DNA from: Eubacterium sp. UBA5416
Lineage (GTDB): Bacteria; Bacillota; Clostridia; Lachnospirales; Lachnospiraceae
Direction of reading: 5' to 3'
NCBI GenBank assembly: GCA_002409525.1
Contig: DHNM01000060.1
Location: 18,366-61,342 of the forward strand
Length of the DNA: 42,977 nucleotides
In this document: positions 32,669-39,709 of the stretch, one piece after another
Layout of the letters: every line of letters begins with the position of its first letter
Numbering within the stretch: position 1 is the first letter of the stretch
The notes under the pieces: model-generated
Databases searched by the model: none
Told to the model about the DNA's origin: nothing
What the model saw: only the letters and a program-made list of their open reading frames with translations
Position numbers and translations under genes: made by a program

Positions 32669-34741
32669 ATGGCAAAGTACCTTGTTATCGTGGAATCACC
32701 GGCGAAAGTAAAAACGGTGAAAAAATTCCTTGGGGCCAATTATGAAGTAGCAGCATCAAACGGGCATGTTCGTGATCTTCCCAAGAGTCAGCTGGGCATA
32801 GATGTGGAGCATGACTTTGAACCAAAATATATCACAATTCGAGGAAAAGGCGAGCTTCTTGCCGGACTTAGAAAATCTGCCAAAAAGGCGGACAAAGTGT
32901 ATCTTGCAACCGACCCTGATCGCGAGGGAGAGGCAATTTCATGGCATTTGTCAAAAGCTTTGAAACTGGATGACAGTAAGATGCACCGTATAACGTTCAA
33001 TGAAATTACGAAGACTGCTGTAAAGGCTTCGATAAAAAATGCCAGAGATATTGATATGAATCTGGTGGATGAGCAGCAGGCACGCAGATGTCTGGACCGC
33101 ATGGTCGGATATGAGATCAGTCCGCTGCTTTGGAAAAAAATAAAGCGTGGTTTAAGTGCGGGGCGTGTTCAGTCTGTTGCGCTGCGCATCATAGGGGACC
33201 GGGAAGAGGAGATCAACGAATTTATTCCTCAGGAATATTGGTCGCTGGATGGAATATTTAATATTCCGAATGAAAAAAAAGAACTGACCGCTCATTTTTA
33301 CGGTAAAGATAAAAAGAAAATCAATATTGAGTCAAAGGAAGAACTAGACAGGATTTTAAAAGAACTGTCTGATGCAGAGTTTCAGGTTTCGGAGGTGAAA
33401 AAGGGAGAACGAATAAAAAAGGCCCCACTCCCTTTTACGACCAGTACCCTGCAGCAGGAAGCAGCTAAGGTGTTGAATTTTTCGACATCCAAGACTATGC
33501 GCATTGCCCAGCAGTTATATGAAGGCGTGGATACAAAGGGCGGACTCATCACATACCTTCGTACGGACTCCACACGTATTTCGGCGGAGGCGAGTCAGGC
33601 GGCCGGAAAGTATATCAATGAACAGTATGGCAGTGAGTATACGGCTGATGTGGCGTCTACGGAGAATAAGAATAAAAAGGCCCAGGATGCCCATGAGGCA
33701 ATCCGTCCAACGGATATAACGAGACTGCCGGCGATGGTAAAAGGCTCTTTATCAAGAGATCAATTCCGCCTGTATCAGCTGATCTGGAAAAGGTTCACCG
33801 CCAGCCGGATGCATCCGGCCGTATATACGACCCATTCGATTAAAATCAAAGGTGGAAAATATTTGTTTACCGCTTCTGCTTCGAAGCTGAAATTTGATGG
33901 ATTTATGTCTGTATATACACAGGATGATGACCAAAAGAAGAGTGACAATCATCAATTGTCAGGAGTAGAGCGGGGAACAGTACTGAACCTAAAGGAGTTT
34001 GCACCGGACCAGCACTTTACTCAGCCGCCGGCTCATTATACAGAGGCTTCTCTCGTTAAAACTCTGGAGGAGCTTGGAATTGGACGTCCCAGTACGTACG
34101 CTCCTACGATTACTACAATACTGTCAAGACGGTATGTGACGAAGGAGAAGAAGAATCTCTATATAACAGAGCTGGGCGATGTGGTGAACACGATGATGAA
34201 AAAGGCATTTCCGTCAATTGTAGATGTCAATTTCACCGTGAATATGGAGGCGCTTCTCGATAAGGTCGGGGATGGAAGTGTCGAGTGGAAGACGGTTGTC
34301 AGAAATTTCTGGCCGGATCTCAAGGAATCCGTAGACCGTGCGGAGGAGGACCTGGAACGTGTTGTGATTGCCGATGAGGTGACGGATGTCATCTGTGATA
34401 AATGCGGGCGCAATATGGTTATCAAATATGGACCGCATGGCAAATTCCTTGCCTGCCCCGGATTCCCGGAATGCAGAAATACGAAACCGTATCTGGAGAA
34501 GATTGGTGTGAAGTGTCCGAAATGCGGTGGTGAGGTTATATTGAAAAAGACGAAGAAAGGCAGAAGATATTTTGGATGTGAACATAACCCGGATTGTGAT
34601 TTCATGACTTGGCAGAAGCCGTCGAATGTGAAGTGTCCGAAATGCGGCGGGTATATGCTGGAGAAAGGGAAGAAACTGGTGTGTGCCAATGAGCAGTGTG
34701 GGTATGTGATGCCTAAACCGAAAGAAGAGGATGATGCCTAA
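32669..34741 (+). CDS. topA: DNA topoisomerase I
   Basis: A 690-residue type IA topoisomerase that relaxes negative supercoils. The Toprim domain at the start has YLVIVESPAKVKTV (Glu9) and TDPDREGEAI (Asp82, Asp84). The catalytic tyrosine is Tyr296 in ITYLRTDSTR. Three C-terminal Cys4 zinc ribbons are visible (from CDKCGRNM, CPKCGGEV and CPKCGGYM). Its position after dprA is typical in Firmicutes, and topA-codY adjacency is also seen in Bacillus and clostridia. An AGGAGG-type site lies upstream. Downstream lie the GC-rich tandem repeats. Confidence 0.97.
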   Translation: MAKYLVIVESPAKVKTVKKFLGANYEVAASNGHVRDLPKSQLGIDVEHDFEPKYITIRGKGELLAGLRKSAKKADKVYLATDPDREGEAISWHLSKALKLDDSKMHRITFNEITKTAVKASIKNARDIDMNLVDEQQARRCLDRMVGYEISPLLWKKIKRGLSAGRVQSVALRIIGDREEEINEFIPQEYWSLDGIFNIPNEKKELTAHFYGKDKKKINIESKEELDRILKELSDAEFQVSEVKKGERIKKAPLPFTTSTLQQEAAKVLNFSTSKTMRIAQQLYEGVDTKGGLITYLRTDSTRISAEASQAAGKYINEQYGSEYTADVASTENKNKKAQDAHEAIRPTDITRLPAMVKGSLSRDQFRLYQLIWKRFTASRMHPAVYTTHSIKIKGGKYLFTASASKLKFDGFMSVYTQDDDQKKSDNHQLSGVERGTVLNLKEFAPDQHFTQPPAHYTEASLVKTLEELGIGRPSTYAPTITTILSRRYVTKEKKNLYITELGDVVNTMMKKAFPSIVDVNFTVNMEALLDKVGDGSVEWKTVVRNFWPDLKESVDRAEEDLERVVIADEVTDVICDKCGRNMVIKYGPHGKFLACPGFPECRNTKPYLEKIGVKCPKCGGEVILKKTKKGRRYFGCEHNPDCDFMTWQKPSNVKCPKCGGYMLEKGKKLVCANEQCGYVMPKPKEEDDA

Positions 34742-34753
34742 AGAGGCTGGAGA

Positions 34754-34928
34754 GTGAAGAAACCTGGACGAGGATGCGAGAGGGCGCTTCGCTGCTCTCT
34801 TTGAGGTTGATGTGAAGGGTGAAGAAACCTGGACGAGGGTGAGAGAGGGCGCTTCGCTGCTCTCTTTGAAGGTGTGAAGGATGAAAAAATCTGGACGAGG
34901 ATGTGAGAGGGCGCTTCGCTGCTCTCTT
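34754..34928. repeat. three GC-rich tandem repeats after topA
   Basis: A unit of about 62-65 bp occurs three times. The shared core CTGGACGAGG starts at 34764, 34829 and 34891 (periods 65 and 62). Each contains GAGAGGGCGCTTCGCTGCTC, which can fold into a GAGAG.../...CTCTC hairpin with a CTT loop. Copies differ by scattered substitutions and small indels. They are direct repeats without spacers, so not a CRISPR. No function is recognised. Confidence 0.88.
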
Positions 34929-34965
34929 GCAGGCTGAGTTATAGTTTGCGTGTGCAATGATGCGG

Positions 34966-35025
34966 ACCAGTTCAGCCAGTCAGCTCGATTCCGCTTCGCT
35001 TCATCTCGCTTATGGCTGAACTGGT
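34966..35025. repeat. 13-bp perfect inverted repeat with 34-nt loop
   Basis: ACCAGTTCAGCCA (34966-34978) pairs exactly with TGGCTGAACTGGT (35013-35025). The loop contains CGCTTCGCTTC, similar to the tandem repeats before it. There is no T-tract after the stem, so termination is uncertain. This and the tandem repeats fill most of the 438-bp gap between topA and codY. Confidence 0.75.
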
Positions 35026-35030
35026 TGTAA

Positions 35031-35045
35031 AGTTTTCAGACAATA
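35031..35045 (+). promoter_or_regulatory. CodY-box-like site upstream of codY
   Basis: AGTTTTCAGACAATA matches 12 of 15 positions of the CodY consensus AATTTTCWGAAAATT. It lies next to a possible -35 (TTGCGC, 35048-35053), a position suited to repression by CodY. Suggests autoregulation. Confidence 0.5.
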
Positions 35046-35047
35046 TC

Positions 35048-35076
35048 TTGCGCGATTTTGCATTTTGTGATAAACT
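35048..35076 (+). promoter_or_regulatory. possible codY promoter
   Basis: TTGCGC at 35048-35053 and TAAACT at 35071-35076, 17 bp apart. Both are imperfect; other AT-rich hexamers between 35095 and 35130 could also serve. The leader to codY would be about 100 nt. Confidence 0.4.
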
Positions 35077-35179
35077 GTGTTAGAGAATGGGTACAGTCTA
35101 TATTTAATTTAATTAGACATATGATAACTGTAGGCTTTTCAAATTGTAGCACAAAAATAAATTGAAAGGAGCATGAGCT

Positions 35180-35989
35180 ATGAGTGTACAATTATTGGAT
35201 AAGACTAGAAAGATTAATAAATTGCTTCACAATAATAATTCTACAAAGGTTGTCTTTAGCGACATTTGTAAGGTTTTGAGTGAAACACTGGATTCTAATA
35301 TTCTGGTTATTAGTAAAAAAGGAAAAGTTCTGGGTGTTGGTATCAGTGACGATGTCAGGGAGATTACGGAGTTGATTGATGATAAGATTGGTAATCATAT
35401 CGACTCGCTTTTGAATGACAGATTTTTGAGCGTTTTGTCTACGAAGGAGAACGTGAATCTGGAGACTCTCGGCTTTGAGGGGGATGCGTTTCAGCAGTAT
35501 AGCGCGATTATTGAACCGATTGATATTGCCGGAGAACGTCTTGGAACCGTTTTTATGTATCGCTGTAATACGAATTATGATATTGATGACATTATTGTAA
35601 GCGAGTATGGAACTACAGTGGTAGGTCTGGAAATGATGCGTTCTGTCAATGAAGAGAATGTGGAGGAGAACCGCAAGGTGCAGGTAGTTAAGTCTGCGTT
35701 CAGCACATTGTCGTTTTCTGAACTTGAGGCAATTATCCATATCTTTGATGAACTCGAAGGGGACGAGGGCATCTTAGTTGCCAGTAAGATTGCCGACAGG
35801 GTTGGCATTACGAGGTCTGTGATTGTGAATGCACTTCGAAAGTTTGAAAGTGCCGGCGTAATCGAATCGAGATCCAGTGGTATGAAGGGAACTTATATAA
35901 AAGTACTGAATGATTACATTTTTGACGAGTTAGATGAAATCAAGACCAAAAAAACTTTTAAAGGTCACGAAAGAAAAACTAAGAAATAA
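35180..35989 (+). CDS. codY: GTP- and branched-chain-amino-acid-sensing regulator CodY
   Basis: A 269-residue CodY, the global nutritional repressor of low-GC Gram-positives, which binds DNA when GTP and branched-chain amino acids are plentiful. The N-terminal GAF domain (about 1-155; LLDKTRKINKLL, EPIDIAGERLGTVFM) binds the amino acids. The C-terminal winged helix shows SKIADRVGITRSVIVNALRK and FESAGVIESRSSGMKGTYI. It stands alone after topA rather than in the Bacillus hslUV operon, as usual in clostridia. AAAGGAG lies upstream. guaB (GTP synthesis), itself relevant to CodY's signal, is 4 kb downstream. Confidence 0.97.
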   Translation: MSVQLLDKTRKINKLLHNNNSTKVVFSDICKVLSETLDSNILVISKKGKVLGVGISDDVREITELIDDKIGNHIDSLLNDRFLSVLSTKENVNLETLGFEGDAFQQYSAIIEPIDIAGERLGTVFMYRCNTNYDIDDIIVSEYGTTVVGLEMMRSVNEENVEENRKVQVVKSAFSTLSFSELEAIIHIFDELEGDEGILVASKIADRVGITRSVIVNALRKFESAGVIESRSSGMKGTYIKVLNDYIFDELDEIKTKKTFKGHERKTKK

Positions 35990-35991
35990 AC

Positions 35992-36021
35992 AGGCGGGCA
36001 GATTCCGACAGGGACCTGCCT
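35992..36021 (+). terminator. possible weak terminator after codY
   Basis: AGGCGGG (35992-35998) pairs with CCTGCCT (36015-36021) with one wobble, followed by TTGTAATTG. Stem is short and the T-tract poor. Confidence 0.4.
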
Positions 36022-36144
36022 TTGTAATTGGGCACTTTGGATCCTCTGGCAGCAATAAAAGTTAAATATTAAGAAAACAGTAGATATCGGGAGGTTTAGA
36101 AAGTTTAAATAAGATAATACTATAGATAACGGTGATTGATGTAG

Positions 36145-36173
36145 TTGCGATTTCTGATCGGAATCACTAATAT
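36145..36173 (+). promoter_or_regulatory. sigma-A promoter of groESL
   Basis: TTGCGA at 36145-36150 and TAATAT at 36168-36173, 17 bp apart. Transcription would begin near 36180, just before the CIRCE operator. Confidence 0.68.
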
Positions 36174-36185
36174 AAGGATTATCGA

Positions 36186-36212
36186 GTAGCACTCAATGAC
36201 AACGAGTGCTAA
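36186..36212 (+). promoter_or_regulatory. CIRCE operator of groESL
   Basis: GTAGCACTC (36186-36194), nine-base spacer, GAGTGCTAA (36204-36212). Only the first base departs from the consensus inverted repeat. HrcA from this window should bind here. Confidence 0.96.
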
Positions 36213-36242
36213 TAAAGAAAAAATCTAAGGAGGTAACATAGA

Positions 36243-36515
36243 ATGAAGTTAGTACCATTAGGTGACAGAGTTGTATTACAGCAGTTAAAAGCGGAGGAAA
36301 CTACAAAATCGGGTATCGTTCTTCCGGGAAAGGCACAGGAGAAACCTCAGCAGGCAGAAGTTGTCGCGGTTGGACCCGGGACTGATGATGTAAAGATGGA
36401 AGTTAAGAGTGGAAATAAAGTAATCTATTCTAAATATGCCGGAACAGAAGTAAAACTGGATGATGAGGATTTCATTATTGTAAAGCAGGAAGATATTCTT
36501 GCAGTTGTTGAGTAA
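36243..36515 (+). CDS. groES: co-chaperonin GroES
   Basis: A 90-residue Hsp10 that caps the GroEL chamber. It starts MKLVPLGDRVVLQQLKAEET. The mobile loop KAEETTKSGIVLPGKAQEKP (about 16-35) is intact, and the end EDFIIVKQEDILAVVE is typical. AAGGAGG lies upstream. Controlled by the CIRCE element 30 bp before it. The following gap of 113 bp before groEL is longer than usual because of an inserted repeat fragment. Confidence 0.98.
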   Translation: MKLVPLGDRVVLQQLKAEETTKSGIVLPGKAQEKPQQAEVVAVGPGTDDVKMEVKSGNKVIYSKYAGTEVKLDDEDFIIVKQEDILAVVE

Positions 36516-36518
36516 ATG

Positions 36519-36600
36519 ATGATACCGGGGCCAAAAGATCCTGCGTTTCATCTCGCATGAAAAAGCTCGACCTTGGGATCCGAACAAACATGAGAATGTA
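36519..36600 (+). repeat. truncated copy C of the structured repeat inside the groESL operon
   Basis: Begins ATGATACCGGGGCCAAAAG 4 bp after the groES stop, follows the family through the TTTCAT/ATGAAA tip and CGAACAAACATGAGAATG, then stops; hairpins 2 and 3 and the 3' closing arm are missing. Hairpin 1 is altered: GATCC (36537-36541) pairs with GGATC (36576-36580) instead of the longer stem of copies A and B. It is transcribed with groESL. Confidence 0.85.
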
Positions 36601-36628
36601 GGAATTTATAAATAGGAGGCTAATAAAC

Positions 36629-38257
36629 ATGGCAAAGGAAATTAAATACGGAGCGGAAGCTAGAGCAGCTCTCGAAACAGGTGTTAATAAATTATCTGAT
36701 ACTGTCAGTGCAACTCTCGGGCCTAAAGGAAGAAATGTGGTTCTGGATAAACAGTATGGATCACCACTCATCACAAATGATGGTGTTACGATTGCAAAAG
36801 AAATTGAACTGGAAGACGGTTTTGAAAACATGGGTGCACAGCTGATTAAAGAAGTCGCTTCTAAGACAAATGATGTTGCCGGAGACGGAACAACAACAGC
36901 TACAGTTCTTGCACAGGCTATGGTTAACGAAGGTATGAGAAACCTGGCAGCGGGCGCTAACCCGGTTGTCATCAGAAAAGGAATGAAGAAAGCAACTGAC
37001 AAAGCTGTACAGTTTATTTCCAAGATGAGTCAGGCGGTAGAAGGCAAAGAGCAGATGGCAAGAGTTGCCGCTGTATCTTCCGGTGAGGAAGCAGTTGGCC
37101 AGATGGTTGCGGATGCCATGGAAAAAGTATCAAACAATGGTGTTATCACAATCGAAGAATCCAAGACAATGCAGACAGAACTTGATTTAGTAGAAGGAAT
37201 GCAGTTTGACCGTGGATACATCTCAGCTTACATGTCAACAGACATGGAGAAGATGGAAGCAAGCCTTGATGATCCATATATCTTAATTACAGATAAGAAG
37301 ATCAGCAACATTCAGGAGATCCTTCCTCTGTTAGAGCAGATCGTTCAGGCAGGATCAAGCCTGTTAATCATTGCGGAAGATGTTGAAGGCGAAGCATTGT
37401 CTACATTGATTGTTAACAAACTTCGCGGAACATTTAAAGTTGTCGCTGTAAAGGCACCCGGATATGGAGACAGAAGAAAAGAAATGCTTCAGGATATCGC
37501 AATTCTGACCGGTGGTACAGTTATTTCTGAGGATCTGGGATATGAACTGAAGGATACGACGATGGAGCAGCTTGGACGTTCAAAATCTGTCAAAGTTGAA
37601 AAAGAAAATACGACAATCGTAGACGGACTCGGAGAGAAAGCTGATATTGATGCCAGAGTCGGACAGATCCGTGCTCAGATCGAGGAGACGACATCTGATT
37701 TTGATAGAGAAAAATTACAGGAAAGACTTGCCAAGATGGCTGGCGGTGTTGCCGTTATCCGTGTCGGAGCTGCAACAGAGACTGAGATGAAGGAAGCAAA
37801 ACTTCGTATGGAAGATGCTTTGAACTCAACAAGAGCTGCTGTTGAAGAGGGAATTATCGCAGGAGGCGGATCTGCTTACATTCACGCTTCCAAGGAGCTC
37901 GAAAAATATACGGAAACTCTGGCAGGCGATGAGAAAACCGGTGCAAAGATTATCCTGAAAGCACTGGAGGCACCTCTGAATCACATTGTTGAAAATGCAG
38001 GACTCGAGGGAGCTGTCATTATTAATAAGGTAAAAGAATCTGAAGTAGGTGTAGGATTCGATGCTTATAACGAACAGTATGTTGATATGGTTAAGGCCGG
38101 CATCCTGGATCCATTCAAGGTATCCAGAAGTGCTCTTCAGAATGCAACAAGTGTTGCCTCTTCCTTACTTACAACAGAATCTGTAGTTTCTACAATTCAG
38201 GAAGATACTCCTGCTGCTGCAGCACCTGCCGGCGGTCAAGGAATGGGAATGATGTAA
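36629..38257 (+). CDS. groEL: chaperonin GroEL (Hsp60)
   Basis: A 542-residue chaperonin forming the double-ring folding chamber. Typical stretches are TLGPKGRNVVLDKQYGSPLI, TNDGVTIAKEIELED and the nucleotide-binding VAGDGTTTATVLAQA near residue 85. The C-terminal tail ends GGQGMGMM, as expected for the Gly-Gly-Met tail. AGGAGG lies upstream. GroEL also keeps HrcA in its active form in Firmicutes, which closes the feedback loop with hrcA in this window. Ends before a strong terminator. Confidence 0.98.
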   Translation: MAKEIKYGAEARAALETGVNKLSDTVSATLGPKGRNVVLDKQYGSPLITNDGVTIAKEIELEDGFENMGAQLIKEVASKTNDVAGDGTTTATVLAQAMVNEGMRNLAAGANPVVIRKGMKKATDKAVQFISKMSQAVEGKEQMARVAAVSSGEEAVGQMVADAMEKVSNNGVITIEESKTMQTELDLVEGMQFDRGYISAYMSTDMEKMEASLDDPYILITDKKISNIQEILPLLEQIVQAGSSLLIIAEDVEGEALSTLIVNKLRGTFKVVAVKAPGYGDRRKEMLQDIAILTGGTVISEDLGYELKDTTMEQLGRSKSVKVEKENTTIVDGLGEKADIDARVGQIRAQIEETTSDFDREKLQERLAKMAGGVAVIRVGAATETEMKEAKLRMEDALNSTRAAVEEGIIAGGGSAYIHASKELEKYTETLAGDEKTGAKIILKALEAPLNHIVENAGLEGAVIINKVKESEVGVGFDAYNEQYVDMVKAGILDPFKVSRSALQNATSVASSLLTTESVVSTIQEDTPAAAAPAGGQGMGMM

Positions 38258-38295
38258 TTCCAGAAATGCAAAATATGTATGTAAGTTAAAAAAAT

Positions 38296-38328
38296 AGGAG
38301 CTATGCGCGTAGACGCTGGCTCCTTTTT
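38296..38328 (+). terminator. Rho-independent terminator after groEL
   Basis: AGGAGC (38296-38301) pairs with GCTCCT (38319-38324), with a second inner GCG/CGC pairing, followed by TTTTT when the last stem T is counted. Confidence 0.85.
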
Positions 38329-38336
38329 ATGCTATG

Positions 38337-38420
38337 ATGATAGCAAAATAGTTTATGATATACGGATTGTTACGCACTTTGTGCTCTTAAAATCCGGAAA
38401 ACAGATGCTGTGGCTATCAT
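38337..38420 (+). promoter_or_regulatory. nested inverted repeats upstream of the 38438 gene
   Basis: ATGATAGC (38337-38344) pairs with GCTATCAT (38413-38420). Inside, CGGATT (38363-38368) pairs with AATCCG (38391-38396), and GCAC (38374-38377) with GTGC (38381-38384). The inner part resembles hairpin 3 of the structured repeat family, but homology is not certain. The outer arm ends 17 bp before the gene start. Confidence 0.55.
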
Positions 38421-38437
38421 AAAAATGGAGCGTACGA

Positions 38438-39142
38438 ATGAGCAGACGAAAAGAAGGACAAAAAGAAGAGAAGAGTCAGGTCAAATATCATCGCTATGAG
38501 TCGGATATGACCAGAAAAGAAAAAAGAGAGATTGAAAAAGAAAAGCTTTCGACCATGAGTATCGGCGGAAAGCTGGGATACATCTGGACTTATTATAAAG
38601 GTGCTATGGCTGCAGTCCTCGGTGTTATTCTGCTGATTGTGTTTATCTGTCAGATGATCGAGAATTCCAAATATCATACGATTTTAAATGTCAGCGTTGT
38701 GGACGCTCAGACTATGGACGATCAGGATAAAATACAGGATAAATTACAAAAAGAGTTTGGCACAGAGAATAAATATGATCAGGTTACCTTTGACACTTCT
38801 TATATGATTGGAGATGTCGAAAAGGCGGATTATAATACAGTGATGAAATTTACCACAGTGATAGCCGCGAAGGATATGGATATTTTGATTACAACACAGA
38901 ATGTCTACAATCATTATAAAGAAGAGGAAATGTTTATGGATCTTTCTACTATATTTACACCGGAGGAATGTGAAAGATACGGGATATCAAAGGGAACGGA
39001 TATGCTGGATATAACGAATACCCCCTGGCTTGAAAAACATAAATGGGTTCAATATGAACCTGTGTATCTGACTGTCATCAGTAATACACAGAATCAGGAT
39101 AAAGTGAAAGAGTTTATTACTACGGTTGAGGAGGAAAAATAA
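38438..39142 (+). CDS. uncharacterised single-pass membrane protein
   Basis: A 234-residue protein I do not recognise. Residues 1-50 are strongly charged (Lys/Glu/Arg) and cytoplasmic. One transmembrane helix spans about 55-74 (GAMAAVLGVILLIVFICQMI). The remaining 160 residues should be outside the cell; they have a mixed alpha/beta look with NVSVVDAQTMDDQDKIQDKL and an extracellular-binding-like AAKDMDILITTQNVYNHYK. The domain may be a solute-binding-like fold, but this is only an impression. The stop overlaps the next ATG by 1 bp, so the two are surely coupled. Located between groEL and guaB. Confidence 0.8.
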   Translation: MSRRKEGQKEEKSQVKYHRYESDMTRKEKREIEKEKLSTMSIGGKLGYIWTYYKGAMAAVLGVILLIVFICQMIENSKYHTILNVSVVDAQTMDDQDKIQDKLQKEFGTENKYDQVTFDTSYMIGDVEKADYNTVMKFTTVIAAKDMDILITTQNVYNHYKEEEMFMDLSTIFTPEECERYGISKGTDMLDITNTPWLEKHKWVQYEPVYLTVISNTQNQDKVKEFITTVEEEK

Positions 39143-39645
39143 TGAGTGACTTGTATACTGAGGTTTTGGTTGGGAAAAAATTTACAGGAAAGGATATGGC
39201 AGTTAAGGTAATTCTGATATTTTTGACTGTGCTTGCAGCAGTAGCAGGTCTCCTGATTCATCCGATCATTCTGATCGCAGCTCTGGCACTTGGTATTGCC
39301 GATTATTTTCTGATTCCAAAGTTGAATGTGGAATATGAGTATCTGTATGTGAACGGTGAACTGGATATCGATAAAATCTTTTCAAAACAGAAAAGGAAAA
39401 AAGCCGGAAGTTATAACTTAAGCAAAATGGAAATTCTGGCGCCGGTTAACTCCCACCAGCTGGATTCTTATCGGAATAACACAAATATTAAGACCGTTGA
39501 TTATTCCTCCGGTGAAGCTAATCACAAAACTTATGCGATCATTATTCCGGGTGAGAAAGGATTAGAGCGCCTTCTCATTGAGCCGAATGAAACATTGATC
39601 AAAGACATCAAGAACCGAATGCCAAGAAAAGTATTTACCGATTGA
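39142..39645 (+). CDS. uncharacterised two-helix membrane protein (DUF6106-like)
   Basis: A 167-residue protein. Two closely spaced hydrophobic helices (about 22-40 and 42-58) form a hairpin, followed by a soluble domain of about 105 residues with NVEYEYLYVNGELDIDKIFS, typical of small PH-like or beta-rich cytoplasmic domains. I recall similar Lachnospiraceae proteins as DUF6106, but cannot verify it. Coupled to the upstream gene by a 1-bp stop/start overlap. It precedes guaB by 64 bp. No function is proposed. Confidence 0.8.
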   Translation: MSDLYTEVLVGKKFTGKDMAVKVILIFLTVLAAVAGLLIHPIILIAALALGIADYFLIPKLNVEYEYLYVNGELDIDKIFSKQKRKKAGSYNLSKMEILAPVNSHQLDSYRNNTNIKTVDYSSGEANHKTYAIIIPGEKGLERLLIEPNETLIKDIKNRMPRKVFTD

Positions 39646-39709
39646 TATGTATGAGAACGCAGAAAATTAAGATGGATGATAATAAAGAACGGAGGAATAG
39701 AAGATAGAG

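Noticed and set aside
34754..34928. Possible CRISPR array
   Set aside because: The three units are contiguous direct repeats without unique spacers, and no cas genes are near.
34214..34957. Long leftward frame over the end of topA and the tandem repeats
   Set aside because: It is antisense to the topA zinc ribbons, has no ribosome site and its apparent repeats only mirror the GC-rich tandem DNA repeats.
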